Counted from the stretch's first letter, positions 18,657 to 27,514 are shown. The stretch: DNA of 43,462 bases from Bradyrhizobium sp. (GCF_016462955.1 NZ_JAEMSD010000009.1:1-43462), one strand, 5' to 3'. Notes: generated from the letters alone by a model not told the origin. Translations and numbers: made by a program.

Positions 18657-20452
18657 AACACCTTCACGCGAACGAGCTCGTCGCCATCGGGATCGATGAC
18701 ATGGACCGCGCAAGCCAGGCACGGATCGAAGCTGTGAATGGTACGCAATATTTCCAGCGGGCGCGTGGGGTCCTTCAATTTGTGTCCGCGCAGTGCCGCT
18801 TCGTACGGACCCTCCCGGCCCGCTGCGTCGCGCGGCCCCGCGTTCCAGGTGCTTGGAACCACCGCCTGATAGTTGCCTATCCGTCCGTCTTCGATGGTAA
18901 GCCAGTGGGCCAGAGCTCCGCGCGGGGCCTCCATCATGCCGACGCCGCGGCTTTTCTTGGGCCATGTGGCAGGATCGAACAGGACGTCGTCGAAGGTGCG
19001 GAGATCGCCGCTTGCGATGTTCGCCATCAAGGCGTCGTGCATGCCGGCCATCGAATCCGCGATCAATTTGGTCTCGAGGGTGCGCGCCGCGATGCGCCCC
19101 AATGTCGAGAAAAGCGCCGGGATCGGCAGACCCAGTCGGCCAAGCGCGTGGTCGACCAAGCCTCGTGCGCGAAGATCCCCACTGGCGTAAAGGACCAGAA
19201 CCCGGGCCAACGGTCCAACTTCGACCGGAAGCCCTTTCCAGCGCGGGGACTTGATCCAGGAATATGATTTGTCGACGTCGAGCTGCTCGTAGGGCGGCGC
19301 CGGTCCGGTATAATCCAGGGAAGTCTCTCCGTCATAGGGGTGCAGGCCCGCCTGTTTGCCGGTGGAGTATTGATACCAGGAATGGGCGACGAACTCCTGG
19401 ATCTCGGTCGGATCCTCAAAATCGACCGGCTGAACGCTCGACAAATCCCGGTTGGTGATCACGCCTGCCGGAAATAGCAAGGTTGTCCGTTCGGCCGCGC
19501 CGATCCCTTGCGGAAACTCGCCGTACGACAGGAAGTTGCCGACCCCTTCACCGCGGGTTGCCCAGTCCTTGTAGAATCCGGCGATCGCCAGCGTGTCGGG
19601 CAAATAGACCTGGTCGACGAAGGTCCTCATCTTTTTGATCACCTCCCCGACCAGCCGTAGGTTCTCCGCGTTCACGGCCGTGGCAGTCGCCGTCTCAGAA
19701 ATTGCGCAGGGAACGCCGCCGACCACGAAGTTCGGGTGCGGGTTCTTTCCGCCAAAAATGGCATGGATCTTGACCACATCGCGCTGCCAGGCCAGCGCCT
19801 CCAGATAGTGCGCCACCGCCAAGAGGTTGACCTCCGGCGGCAGTTTGTATTCGGGATGGCCCCAGTAGCCGTTTGCGAAAATTCCGAGCTGGCCTCCTTC
19901 CACAAAGCCTTTCAGCTTTCGCTGGACGCTGCCGAAATAGTCGGGGGAATTGTTGGGCCACGGGCTCAAACTGGTCTGCAGCTTTGCGGTCGCGGCTGGA
20001 TCCGCCTTGAGCGCGGAAACGACGTCGACCCAGTCGAGCGCATGCAGGTGATAAAAGTGCATGACATGGTCGTGCACATATTGCGCAGCAATCATCAGAT
20101 TGCGGATGTGCTGGGCATTTTGCGGAATCACGTGGCCAAGCGCATACTCCACCGCCCGGACGGAGGCGATGCTGTGCACGACGGTGCAAACGCCACAAAA
20201 TCGCTGCGTAAACGCCCACGCATCGCGCGGGTCACGCCCTTTCAGAATGATTTCGATGCCGCGCACCATCGTGCCTGAGCTCGACGCGCGCGTAATCACG
20301 CCTTGAGCGTCGGTTTCCGCCTCGATCCTCAGATGTCCTTCGATGCGGGTGACCGGATCGACAACCACCCGGCGCGGTTGCGAGCCCGTTGTCGCGGCTC
20401 GAGGCTCGGAAGTGGATTTCCTGCCTGTCTTCCGATCAGAAGGGTTTGCCAT
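18653..20452 (-). CDS. hupL: [NiFe] uptake hydrogenase large subunit
   Basis: This subunit carries the Ni-Fe active site that splits H2. The 599-residue protein shows VVVDPVTRIEGHLRIE, the L1 motif RFCGVCTVVHSIASVRAVE and the L2 motif SFDPCLACAVHV, followed by a short extension (VIDPDGDELVRVKVL) that HupD removes after His. The four cysteine ligands are present. ATG 20452 overlaps the hupS stop by 17 bases, which supports translational coupling. It belongs with group 1 respiratory hydrogenases. The upstream ORF-track extension is inside hupS. Confidence 0.96.
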   Translation of the reverse strand: MANPSDRKTGRKSTSEPRAATTGSQPRRVVVDPVTRIEGHLRIEAETDAQGVITRASSSGTMVRGIEIILKGRDPRDAWAFTQRFCGVCTVVHSIASVRAVEYALGHVIPQNAQHIRNLMIAAQYVHDHVMHFYHLHALDWVDVVSALKADPAATAKLQTSLSPWPNNSPDYFGSVQRKLKGFVEGGQLGIFANGYWGHPEYKLPPEVNLLAVAHYLEALAWQRDVVKIHAIFGGKNPHPNFVVGGVPCAISETATATAVNAENLRLVGEVIKKMRTFVDQVYLPDTLAIAGFYKDWATRGEGVGNFLSYGEFPQGIGAAERTTLLFPAGVITNRDLSSVQPVDFEDPTEIQEFVAHSWYQYSTGKQAGLHPYDGETSLDYTGPAPPYEQLDVDKSYSWIKSPRWKGLPVEVGPLARVLVLYASGDLRARGLVDHALGRLGLPIPALFSTLGRIAARTLETKLIADSMAGMHDALMANIASGDLRTFDDVLFDPATWPKKSRGVGMMEAPRGALAHWLTIEDGRIGNYQAVVPSTWNAGPRDAAGREGPYEAALRGHKLKDPTRPLEILRTIHSFDPCLACAVHVIDPDGDELVRVKVL

Positions 20453-21413
20453 AAAACCCTCCCTCGCGGTCCCAGAACTTCGGCTGCGCACAGCCCAGGC
20501 AACCGTGCCCCGAGTACATGGGGAAGCTCGTCCTCTGGTTCCATTTCACAGTGGTGCAGGCGTTAAAGGTGGTCGGTCCCTTGCAGCCGAGGTCCTTGAG
20601 ACAGTAGCCCTTGCGCGCGCCCTCATCGTCGAAGCTCTTTGCAAACAGGCCCTGGTTGAAGAACGGCAACCGGGGACAATCGTCGTGCACGGTTCGGCCA
20701 AAGAACGGCACCGGGCGTCGCAACTCATCGAGGGGTGGCGGTTTGCCAAAGGTCAGAAAGTGCACGACCACGCCGGTCATGACCTCGGGCACGGGCGGGC
20801 ATCCGGGAACGTTGATTAGCGGAGCCATCACTTCGGTCTTTTCGATCAGGTCGCGCAGCGCATCGAACGCTCCTCCCGCGCCGGTCGGGTTGGGCGCCGC
20901 CGCCGGGATTCCCCCGTAAGTGGCACACGTGCCGACCGCGATGATGAGTGCCGCCCCCCGCGCGGCAGTTCGCACGAGCTCGCGCCCGCTCTTCCCGCCT
21001 GTCGTCGAATAGCGTCCCACCTCATCGAGCGGGATTCCTCCGTCCACGATCAGGACGTACTTGCCGCGTGCGCGTTCGATCGCATTATCACGGGCCTGCT
21101 CCGCCGCGAGACCCGCGGCCGCCTGCAACACATGATGGTAGTCAAGGGAAAACTGATCGAAGATCAGGCTCTCGAGGGTCGGCTCAAACGAGCGCAGGAT
21201 GGACTCGCTGCAACCGGTGCATTCCTGTATCGAGAGCCAAATGACGCTCGGCCGAGGCTTGCTCGAAAGGGCCTGCGCGATCGCTGGCGTTGCGCTGGGC
21301 GGCAACGCCAGGATGGATGCCGTATAGGCACACCAGTTCAAGAAATCGCGCCGTGACAGGCCCTGGCGGCGGAGGTGATCCAAGACCGAGGGACGATCGT
21401 CCGAAATTTCCAT
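20436..21413 (-). CDS. hupS: [NiFe] hydrogenase small subunit, Tat-exported, no membrane anchor
   Basis: The 325-residue precursor starts with a Tat signal (LSRRDFLNWCAYTAS), so the dimer acts in the periplasm. Mature-part ligands are visible: proximal IQECTGCSES and GTCATYGG, distal HDDCPRLPF with GYCLKDLGC, and medial NACTTVKWN with GHGCLGCAQ. The positions of the two extra cysteines of the O2-tolerant type (CTCC and WGC) are Gly here, so a normal [4Fe-4S] proximal cluster is expected. The protein ends at FWDREGGFYGKPF without the usual C-terminal membrane helix, and no hupC follows. The ATG has GGGGAGGG upstream. It is the first gene of the operon, and no FixK box was seen before it. Confidence 0.95.
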   Translation of the reverse strand: MEISDDRPSVLDHLRRQGLSRRDFLNWCAYTASILALPPSATPAIAQALSSKPRPSVIWLSIQECTGCSESILRSFEPTLESLIFDQFSLDYHHVLQAAAGLAAEQARDNAIERARGKYVLIVDGGIPLDEVGRYSTTGGKSGRELVRTAARGAALIIAVGTCATYGGIPAAAPNPTGAGGAFDALRDLIEKTEVMAPLINVPGCPPVPEVMTGVVVHFLTFGKPPPLDELRRPVPFFGRTVHDDCPRLPFFNQGLFAKSFDDEGARKGYCLKDLGCKGPTTFNACTTVKWNQRTSFPMYSGHGCLGCAQPKFWDREGGFYGKPF

Positions 21414-21607
21414 CTTGCACCCTCCCCGGCGCGAAAAGCTACATCAGCCCTACCTCTGTCGCAAGTGAAGCAATCTGAAAGCGCGAACTGACCGCCCTAG
21501 CAAGCACAAGCCATCGACCTAGGTTCGCACGTACATACCTATGAAAGACGCCAAAGATCGCCATTCATTACAGCTTTCTTCGGTCGCAAATATCAAACTC
21601 TTCAAGC

Positions 21608-22117
21608 TCATGGTGATGAACTGCAAGCGTCCGTCGCGGCCTTGATGGGTGTGCCGTCGAGCAGGTGATGGTAGCGCGACGCTTCGCACGACAGGCCCGG
21701 AACGCCCAGTCCGCACAACAGCAGGCGGCTCCAGATATCCTCGGCATGTTCGGCAAAGCGAAACAGCGAGCAATCGGATCGATCCACTGTACCGCTTGCG
21801 ATCAGCGCATCGAAATTGACGGTCGCTCGTCAGTAGTTTTCGTCAAAGAGCACGATGGGTTATCGGCGGCGACTTGCCGGTCTGGCGCAGTGTCAGGACT
21901 TCGAACAATTCGTCGAACGTTCCAAAGCCCCCCGGAAAGGCGATCAAGGCGTTCGCGCGCATCGCAAGATGCATCTTCCGCAAGGCGAAGTAATGAAACT
22001 GGAACGTCAACTCCGGCGTGCTGTAGCGATTGGGGATTTGCTCCCTGCGAAACGTGATGTTGAAGCCAATGGAGGGAGCGCCAGCTTCATGCGCGCCGCG
22101 ATTGGGAAGCAGGGGCG
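21608..22117 (-). pseudogene. LOG-family (TIGR00730) protein, copy 2, 5' end lost
   Basis: The minus strand reads NRGAHEAGAPSIGFNI, YSTPELTFQFHYFALRKMHL and the full signature FPGGFGTFDELFEVLTLRQT. A shift then leads to GLGVPGLSCEASRYHHLLDG and the stop at 21608. The region encoding the N-terminus and the GGGPGxM motif is absent, replaced by unrelated sequence beyond 22117. The signature is better preserved than in copy 1 (6558-7365), so the two copies decayed independently. Confidence 0.78.
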
Positions 22118-22788
22118 AGGAGCTGGCGTTTGACTATCCGCGGCAGGAGTTTGAGCCGGTTCTGTAAGTGTCTGACCAACCAAACGCTTTATCTAATGTC
22201 CGTGAGGCCAGAGGTTCTAGCCGCGGCCGCGCCGTGGTCGGCGGCCATGATGAAGTGCCTGCATCCGATGCGCACGAGCCGTATTTCTGGTCGGACAAGT
22301 TTCCGCTGTGGATGTAGCCGATCGCCAAAGGCCGAGCAGGTGCGTAGGTGTCGCGTGTTCGTGTCCGAAGACGGTTTGCCGCGGAAAGTAGAGGAGACGT
22401 TCGGGGCCGATCTGACGATAACGAAAGAGATCTGCGGACGCTGGCGCCGCATGAGCCGCGAGTCCGCCATCCTAATTGAAGAAGCTGAGTTTTCTGTCCA
22501 GCAAAAGGTGAGTGACCGGGGCCGAAACTGGCGCCTGTGAGCCACGAAGCCCTCTTCGGTCGCTCGCCTAAATATCGGCAAGCCCACGAACCGGTTTTCG
22601 GGCCGCCCTGGTAAGGTGCAAGTCTTGGCAACATATTGGGCTCGGAGCTTTTGTTGTCTGCGCTGCTGCGGGTACTGAGGCGATCAGCACCCGAAGCACA
22701 ACAGCGCCAAAAAAAGCCCTCGGATCATGCCTCTCCAGCTCCAGCCGATGCCGAGGGAAACTCCCCGGAGCTTAAAGGCGGCCCGGAG
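22118..22788. other. 670-base stretch without a supported gene
   Basis: A plus-strand frame at 22250-22317 reads HEPYFWSDKFPLWM, which resembles the C-terminus of FAD-dependent ferredoxin reductases, but nothing supports it upstream. Another frame (VFVSEDGLPRKVEETFGADL) is protein-like but unrecognised. The stretch is probably a mosaic of gene remnants. Confidence 0.35.
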
Positions 22789-22802
22789 TTGATTTGAATC
22801 AT
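22789..22802. promoter_or_regulatory. FixK/FNR-like box upstream of copA
   Basis: TTGATTTGAATCAT has one exact half-site and one mismatch in the other (ATCAT for ATCAA). It lies 123 bases upstream of the copA ATG. Confidence 0.55.
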
Positions 22803-22925
22803 CCGGTTCTGCAATCGAGCGGTCATACTTGATTTTCCGACCAATGCCATTGCATGATCGTCGGATTGATCGGCTGCAGATGGGAGTCTGGTGGCGGACC
22901 ATCTCGCCGAAAAAGGGGAGGCCGC

Positions 22926-24986
22926 ATGCAAGTTTTGTTCGGGAGTCGGGGGGCGCGCATTGTTTTGGCCACGTTGAGCCTGATGTTCCTTGACCAAACA
23001 GGTGCCAACGCCGGCACTTACGATCTCGTGCTAGAAAGGCACGCCATGAACATTACAGGCCGCGACAATGTCGCGTTGCTGATCAATGGTCAGCTTCCCG
23101 GTCCCGTTCTTCGCTTCAAGGAAGGGGAGAACGTCGTCGTAAATGTCACAAACCGCCTAGATGAAAATGCCTCGATCCACTGGCATGGGCTGATTGTTCC
23201 ACCCGAAATGGACGGCGTGCCCGGCATTTCCCCTGGCTATGGCGACGGCATACCGCCGGGGCAAACCTTCACTTACCGCTTCCAGCTCAGACAGTCGGGA
23301 ACCTATTGGTATCACAGCCACTCGTCCGGCGAACAGGAGCAACTCGGCATCTATGGCCCGATGATCGTCGAACCTCGCGGGCAGGATCCGTTTCGGTACG
23401 ACCGCGATTACATCATCATGCTCTCCGACTGGAGTGATGACGCCAGGAGCATCATCAAGAACCTGAAGGCCGAGAGCGGCTGGTACAATTTTAACCGGCG
23501 GACTCTGGTCGGCTTGTTGCAGGACTTGAACAAGGCGCCCTCCGACGAGGCGCGCCGCGCGATCATCAATGACCGCGTCGCCTGGTCGTTGATGCGAATG
23601 GATCCGACCGATATTTCGGACGTCTCGGCCTATACATTCCTGGCGAACGGCCGGACGCCGGAGCAGAATTTTACCGCATTGTTCAAACCCGGCGAGCGCA
23701 TCCGCCTGCGCTTCATCAACGGCTCGGCCATGACGTATTTCGACGTGCGCATTCCGGGATTGAAGATGACCGTCGTCCAGGCCGACGGCAACAACGTTCA
23801 GCCCGTGGTCGTCGACGAATTTCGGTTCGGCAATGCCGAAACCTACGACGTGATCGTACAGCCGACCGAAGACCGAGCCTATACGATTGTTGGAGAGTCG
23901 TTGGACCGCACAGGCTTTGCCCGTGCGACCCTGGCGCCCCGGCCGGGAATGATCGGCGAACTGCCCCCGCACCGGTTGCGACCGCTCGTCTCGATGGCCG
24001 AAATGGGCATGAATCTCGGCCCGAAGGGTGGCGACCGTGGCACGCTGCGCCCGGAGCAAGACATGCCGGGCCATGTCGCGCCCGAAGATCCGGTGGCAAT
24101 GGCGATCGGAATGGGCGACATGGGTGCAATGTCGGGCAAGGGCGGCGCTGGCACGATGCCTGGCATGCAGCATGGGACTTCGGGAGCCAAGCCGCAGATG
24201 TCCGGTATGTCCGGTTCAAAAGACTCAAGGCGCGCCCCAAAGCCGGCGAAGCGGGACAAGGCTCCGGGCATGCCCGGGATGAACCACGGGAATATGCCGG
24301 GAATGAGCAGCGCCTCTCCCGATCGATCGGACGCCCTGGCGCAGATGCGGGCCGCGCCAGATCATTCCAGCATGCCGGGAATGGGTAGTGGAGCTCGTGG
24401 TGCTCCGGAAGTAGAAACTGGAATCCAGCAGGGACCACAAGCCTATGTTCTCCGTGGCGGCGAAGACATGGAGAGCGTCCCTGTGACGGGCGGGCACGCA
24501 GTGCCGGATCCGCTCCTCAACGACACGGGAGCTCCTCCAGGGACCAAGGTCCTTTCCTACCGGGATCTCAAAGCGCTCAATCCGTACCCGTACAAACCCT
24601 ACGATCGCATCATTGAGATGCGGCTGACTGGCAACATGCAGCGATACTTCTGGTCGATCAATGGCCGAAAGTTCAGCGAAGCCGAACCGATCGTGCTGCG
24701 GTATGGCGAGCGCGTCAGATTCCGCTTTATCAATGAGACCATGATGAATCATCCGATGCACATCCACGGCACGTGGTTCTTGCCGGAGGTTGGCAACGGT
24801 GCTCGCAATCCCAAGAAGCACACCGTCAATATCAAGCCAGGCGCCACGCTCGACGTCGATGTTCCCGCTGACGCCGAAGGTCCCTGGGCATTCCATTGCC
24901 ATCAGCTCTATCACATGGAGACAGGCATGATGCGAAAGATTGAGGTGGTCCGTCAGAGCATAGCGGCCGGTAGGAGGCTTCGATGA
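22926..24986 (+). CDS. copA: multicopper oxidase, CopA copper-resistance type
   Basis: Periplasmic CopA-type multicopper oxidases oxidise Cu(I) and sequester copper. The 686-residue protein has a signal peptide (RIVLATLSLMFLDQTGANAG), cupredoxin domains with SIHWHGLI and TYWYHSHSSGE, and C-terminal MMNHPMHIHGTWF and FHCHQLYHMETGMM, giving the ligands for type 1, 2 and 3 copper. Between domains 2 and 3 is a long Met-rich insert (MPGMQHGTSG, MSGMSGSKD, MPGMNHGNMPGMSS), typical of copper-binding CopA. ATG 22926 follows AGGGGAGG. The stop overlaps the copB start (ATGA). The signal is Sec-like, not the Tat type common in CopA. Confidence 0.95.
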   Translation: MQVLFGSRGARIVLATLSLMFLDQTGANAGTYDLVLERHAMNITGRDNVALLINGQLPGPVLRFKEGENVVVNVTNRLDENASIHWHGLIVPPEMDGVPGISPGYGDGIPPGQTFTYRFQLRQSGTYWYHSHSSGEQEQLGIYGPMIVEPRGQDPFRYDRDYIIMLSDWSDDARSIIKNLKAESGWYNFNRRTLVGLLQDLNKAPSDEARRAIINDRVAWSLMRMDPTDISDVSAYTFLANGRTPEQNFTALFKPGERIRLRFINGSAMTYFDVRIPGLKMTVVQADGNNVQPVVVDEFRFGNAETYDVIVQPTEDRAYTIVGESLDRTGFARATLAPRPGMIGELPPHRLRPLVSMAEMGMNLGPKGGDRGTLRPEQDMPGHVAPEDPVAMAIGMGDMGAMSGKGGAGTMPGMQHGTSGAKPQMSGMSGSKDSRRAPKPAKRDKAPGMPGMNHGNMPGMSSASPDRSDALAQMRAAPDHSSMPGMGSGARGAPEVETGIQQGPQAYVLRGGEDMESVPVTGGHAVPDPLLNDTGAPPGTKVLSYRDLKALNPYPYKPYDRIIEMRLTGNMQRYFWSINGRKFSEAEPIVLRYGERVRFRFINETMMNHPMHIHGTWFLPEVGNGARNPKKHTVNIKPGATLDVDVPADAEGPWAFHCHQLYHMETGMMRKIEVVRQSIAAGRRLR

Positions 24987-25759
24987 ATCGCGCTCGACCG
25001 ATTGCGTTGATTGCCCTTGTACTTGGATCTATCTCGCTGAGCGCGCCCGCTCAAGCCCAGAGCCCGGTACCTTACGTCGAACAAACCTCATGGTGGGGAT
25101 CTCGCACCCCGAATGGAATAAGCTTCCCGGATCAGCAGCTTTTCAGCGCCTCGCGTTTCGAGAAGCTCGAATGGAGCGGCCCGAATTCTGCGCGCTGGGA
25201 CATGGAAGGATACATTGGAGGCGACTACGACAGGCTGGTTTTCAAGTCGGAGGGCCTCTACAGCGGTAGAACCAAGAACCTCGAGGAAGGTCAACTGCAA
25301 GTTCTCTATTCTCGTCTGATTGACTATTATTTCAACGCCCAAGTGGGCGTTCGACAGGACTTTTCAAATAGGTCGAACCGCACCTATGCTGTCATCGGCC
25401 TGCAAGGTCTCGCACCCGGCTTCATCGAAACCGACACTGATCTATACATAAGCCAGGAGGGCGAGGTCTCCGCCTCGTTCACCGCGTTTTACGATCTCCT
25501 GATCACGAACCGCCTGATACTGCAGCCCCGTATCGACCTGAGACTTCAGGCGCAGCCGGTGCCTGACCTGGAGCTGGGCAGCGGGCTCACAGATTTCGAG
25601 CTGGGGGCACGCTTGCGTTATGAATTTACCCGCAATTTCGCGCCCTATATCGGCGTCAATTGGGACCGCAAGGTCGGTCAGACAGCGACCATTGCGAGAA
25701 ATAGCGGCGAACCAGTGTCCGCGGTGTCCTTTGTCGCGGGTGTGCGGCTATTCTGGTGA
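24983..25759 (+). CDS. copB: outer-membrane copper-resistance protein CopB
   Basis: CopB forms an outer-membrane barrel working with CopA. The 258-residue protein has a signal peptide (LIALVLGSISLSAPAQAQ), then VPYVEQTSWWGSRTPNGISF and strands WDMEGYIGGDYDRLVFKSEG, YYFNAQVGVRQDF and RYEFTRNFAPYIGVNWDRKV, ending in FVAGVRLFW with the C-terminal aromatic typical of outer-membrane barrels. The Met-rich N-terminal segment of many CopBs is missing. The ATG overlaps copA by four bases. It converges with the ECF sigma gene at 25811. A broken second copB tail is at 37672-37896. Confidence 0.93.
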   Translation: MNRARPIALIALVLGSISLSAPAQAQSPVPYVEQTSWWGSRTPNGISFPDQQLFSASRFEKLEWSGPNSARWDMEGYIGGDYDRLVFKSEGLYSGRTKNLEEGQLQVLYSRLIDYYFNAQVGVRQDFSNRSNRTYAVIGLQGLAPGFIETDTDLYISQEGEVSASFTAFYDLLITNRLILQPRIDLRLQAQPVPDLELGSGLTDFELGARLRYEFTRNFAPYIGVNWDRKVGQTATIARNSGEPVSAVSFVAGVRLFW

Positions 25760-25810
25760 GTCTTAGAATCGACTTTTCGCGCGGGTCTGGCCTGGGCGAT
25801 TGGCGATGTA

Positions 25811-26368
25811 TCATTTGCGGCGCACTTCATTGCAGCGACATACAAAATAGTTTTCATCCTCGCAGGCCTCACAGATTTCTTCGAGGCGGCCTTTCAAGGC
25901 TTGACGCGCTCGATGAAGGCGAACCGTGATGTTATTCACGGTCACTCCGAGTTCAAGCGCGACTAATTCCCTGGGCTCGTCTGCGAGGTCTATTCTTCTG
26001 ATTATCTCGGCTTGCTCCGCCCTCAACAAGGCAAGATATTGATGCAGACATTCGCAAATTTCCTGATCTGCTTCCTGGCTCCGATCGATGGCGAGGCGCT
26101 CGTTCAGTTCGGCCGTGAATGATGCCTCCTTGATTGCCCTGGACCTTTGACGATGGAAATCAGCAATGGTCGTCGACAGAATCCGGCTGAGCCAGCCGCG
26201 GACAGCGTTGGCGTCCCGGAGATCGGAGGAACGTTCGAGAGCCCGCAACATGAATGTTTGCAGTACTTCTTCAGCGTCTTCCTGCACCCTAAGGCGCTTC
26301 CGTAGATGGCTCCGGAAGCGGCCGTAGCTTTCGACGAGAGCTATTCGAACTGCTCGATCTGAGGCCAT
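25811..26368 (-). CDS. ECF sigma factor with Cys-rich C-terminal tail
   Basis: A 185-residue sigma-70-family regulator. Region 2 is VESYGRFRSHLRKRL...VQEDAEEVLQTFMLRAL and AVRGWLSRILSTTIADFHR. Region 4 is LRAEQAEIIRRIDLADEPRE and VALELGVTVNNITVRLHRAR. After region 4 a short tail reads ICEACEDENYFVCRCNEVRR, a CxxC-x9-CxC arrangement recalling the metal-sensing Cys-rich domain of CorE-type (ECF44) sigma factors, which respond to copper. No anti-sigma gene is visible nearby. Convergence with copAB supports a copper function, but target genes are unknown. Start ATG 26368 is chosen because the frame before it is Pro/Ser-rich. ATG 26428 is possible. Confidence 0.8.
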   Translation of the reverse strand: MASDRAVRIALVESYGRFRSHLRKRLRVQEDAEEVLQTFMLRALERSSDLRDANAVRGWLSRILSTTIADFHRQRSRAIKEASFTAELNERLAIDRSQEADQEICECLHQYLALLRAEQAEIIRRIDLADEPRELVALELGVTVNNITVRLHRARQALKGRLEEICEACEDENYFVCRCNEVRRK

Positions 26369-26457
26369 AGACGACAATGGCGCGCTCGTTGCAGCCGGGC
26401 CTGGACGGTTGGTCCACGATGATGACATAGCAATTGCTCTGTTCAATGTTCGGCAGA

Positions 26458-26501
26458 TTGCTTCGGTAAGGGCTGTGGCTTGCTTCGGTAAGGGCTGTGG
26501 C
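26458..26501. repeat. perfect 22-bp tandem duplication upstream of the sigma gene
   Basis: TTGCTTCGGTAAGGGCTGTGGC occurs twice in direct succession (26458-26479 and 26480-26501), about 90 bases upstream of the sigma-factor ATG on its 5' side. Confidence 0.9.
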
Positions 26502-26595
26502 CCAAAGTGCGCGAAAAACACAGCAGATGAAGCAATGGCATATGAGCGCACGCGCCCCAAAGCGGAGCGCAGCAGCCCAACACACACATGAAATT

Positions 26596-27009
26596 TCAGA
26601 CGATAGGTGGCCGATAGCGCCGAGCGAACGTGCCTTCGTCGATCTTCAGGTCAGGCTCCGACTCGCAGCGGAAGCGCGGCATGGGAAGCGGCAGGATCGA
26701 CGCAGGTTGAGGAAAAACCGCACTGAAGCACAGCGAGCCACAGCAGCCCGAATGCGCCTGTCCGACGCTTCTCTTGTCGATGTCGGCGCCCGCCGCCACA
26801 TCATCCAAATGCTGCGCCGGTTCGGCGCTCGTGCGGTGGTGCTCATGACATCCCCCGAGCGCACGGGATTGGTTGGTGTGTTGAGCAGCGACGTCATGTT
26901 GGCCGGTGGCAAAGGGCAGGGCCAACGAAGGCGATATCGACCCAAGCAGATATGCGACGGCGAAAAGCCATCCCCACCATCTTCGCTTTGGTCGCGTCAA
27001 GCTACCCAT
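26596..27009 (-). CDS. secreted His/Cys-containing hypothetical protein
   Basis: The 137-residue product has a hydrophobic signal (WWGWLFAVAYLLGSISPSLALP), then a His-rich part (GGCHEHHRTSAEPAQHLDD) and a Cys cluster (AHSGCCGSLCFSAVFPQ), ending RRYRPPIV. The pattern resembles small DUF2946-like proteins often found by copper genes, but I could not confirm the family. It is upstream of, and on the same strand as, the ECF sigma gene, with 227 bases between, and may share its regulation. Confidence 0.55.
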   Translation of the reverse strand: MGSLTRPKRRWWGWLFAVAYLLGSISPSLALPFATGQHDVAAQHTNQSRALGGCHEHHRTSAEPAQHLDDVAAGADIDKRSVGQAHSGCCGSLCFSAVFPQPASILPLPMPRFRCESEPDLKIDEGTFARRYRPPIV

Positions 27010-27128
27010 CTGATACCAACTTGCTTCAGAATATAGCTTCGGTTAAGCGACCGCCAATAGCAAGCAACCTAAGAAAATAGGCAAATTGCGCCTGGAAGAC
27101 GCCTTCTTCCTTCGGCCGGGCCCGGTTC

Positions 27129-27359
27129 CTATCGATTTTTCCCAGCCTTCCTCCGCGGCCCGATGCGCGGCTGACCGGGGTCCAGCGGGAGCACGGGGTA
27201 TGTGTATGGCGGAGATATTTCGACGGCTTGGGCCGGCGAGCCACGCGCTTCGTTCGGCCAGTAACGCCGGTCCGAAATGGTGGCGCCGGCCATGACCTCG
27301 ACCGAGGGCACGATAGCGAGCAGGGGCACGATGAGGCAGAGAGTGACGCTCTTGTTCAT
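27129..27359 (-). CDS. small secreted protein with ISDRRYWP motif
   Basis: From ATG 27359 the 76-residue protein has a signal peptide (MNKSVTLCLIVPLLAIV...EVMAG), then ATISDRRYWPNEARGSP and a Pro-rich basic tail. The same GSTISDRRCWP segment appears in the plus-strand gene at 37893-38117, so this is a repeated small-protein family of unknown role. A perfect FixK-type box lies 119 bases upstream. The upstream ORF extension in the track lacks features. Confidence 0.6.
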   Translation of the reverse strand: MNKSVTLCLIVPLLAIVPSVEVMAGATISDRRYWPNEARGSPAQAVEISPPYTYPVLPLDPGQPRIGPRRKAGKNR

Positions 27360-27478
27360 GTTTACCTCGGCGTTTGCCGTTGCTCGCACGCCTCGGAAAT
27401 ATTGGCTTTCGCCTGTTTCGTTTCGCAGCGCAGCGCTTCCTGAACATCTCAATTTTACAAGCTGCTAGCCCGCAACTC

Positions 27479-27492
27479 TTGATTCAGATCAA
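27479..27492. promoter_or_regulatory. perfect FixK/FNR-type box
   Basis: TTGATTCAGATCAA has both half-sites exact. It lies upstream of the 27359 start on the minus strand and just downstream of the conduit operon, so the small ISDRRYWP gene is the only obvious target. Confidence 0.75.
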
Positions 27493-27514
27493 CTCTTGCC
27501 GCCGCATCAACTAC

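Noticed and set aside
20436-21413. Assigning the hydrogenase to the O2-tolerant group 1d
   Set aside because: Both supernumerary proximal-cluster cysteines are glycine and the C-terminal anchor is absent.
21500-21525. Sigma-54 promoter upstream of hupS (TGGCTTGTGCTTGCT)
   Set aside because: GG to GC spacing is nine instead of ten and the TGGCAC element is incomplete.
22130-22634. ORFs on both strands between the LOG remnant and copA
   Set aside because: Mutually overlapping, unrecognised; only short protein-like pieces are present.
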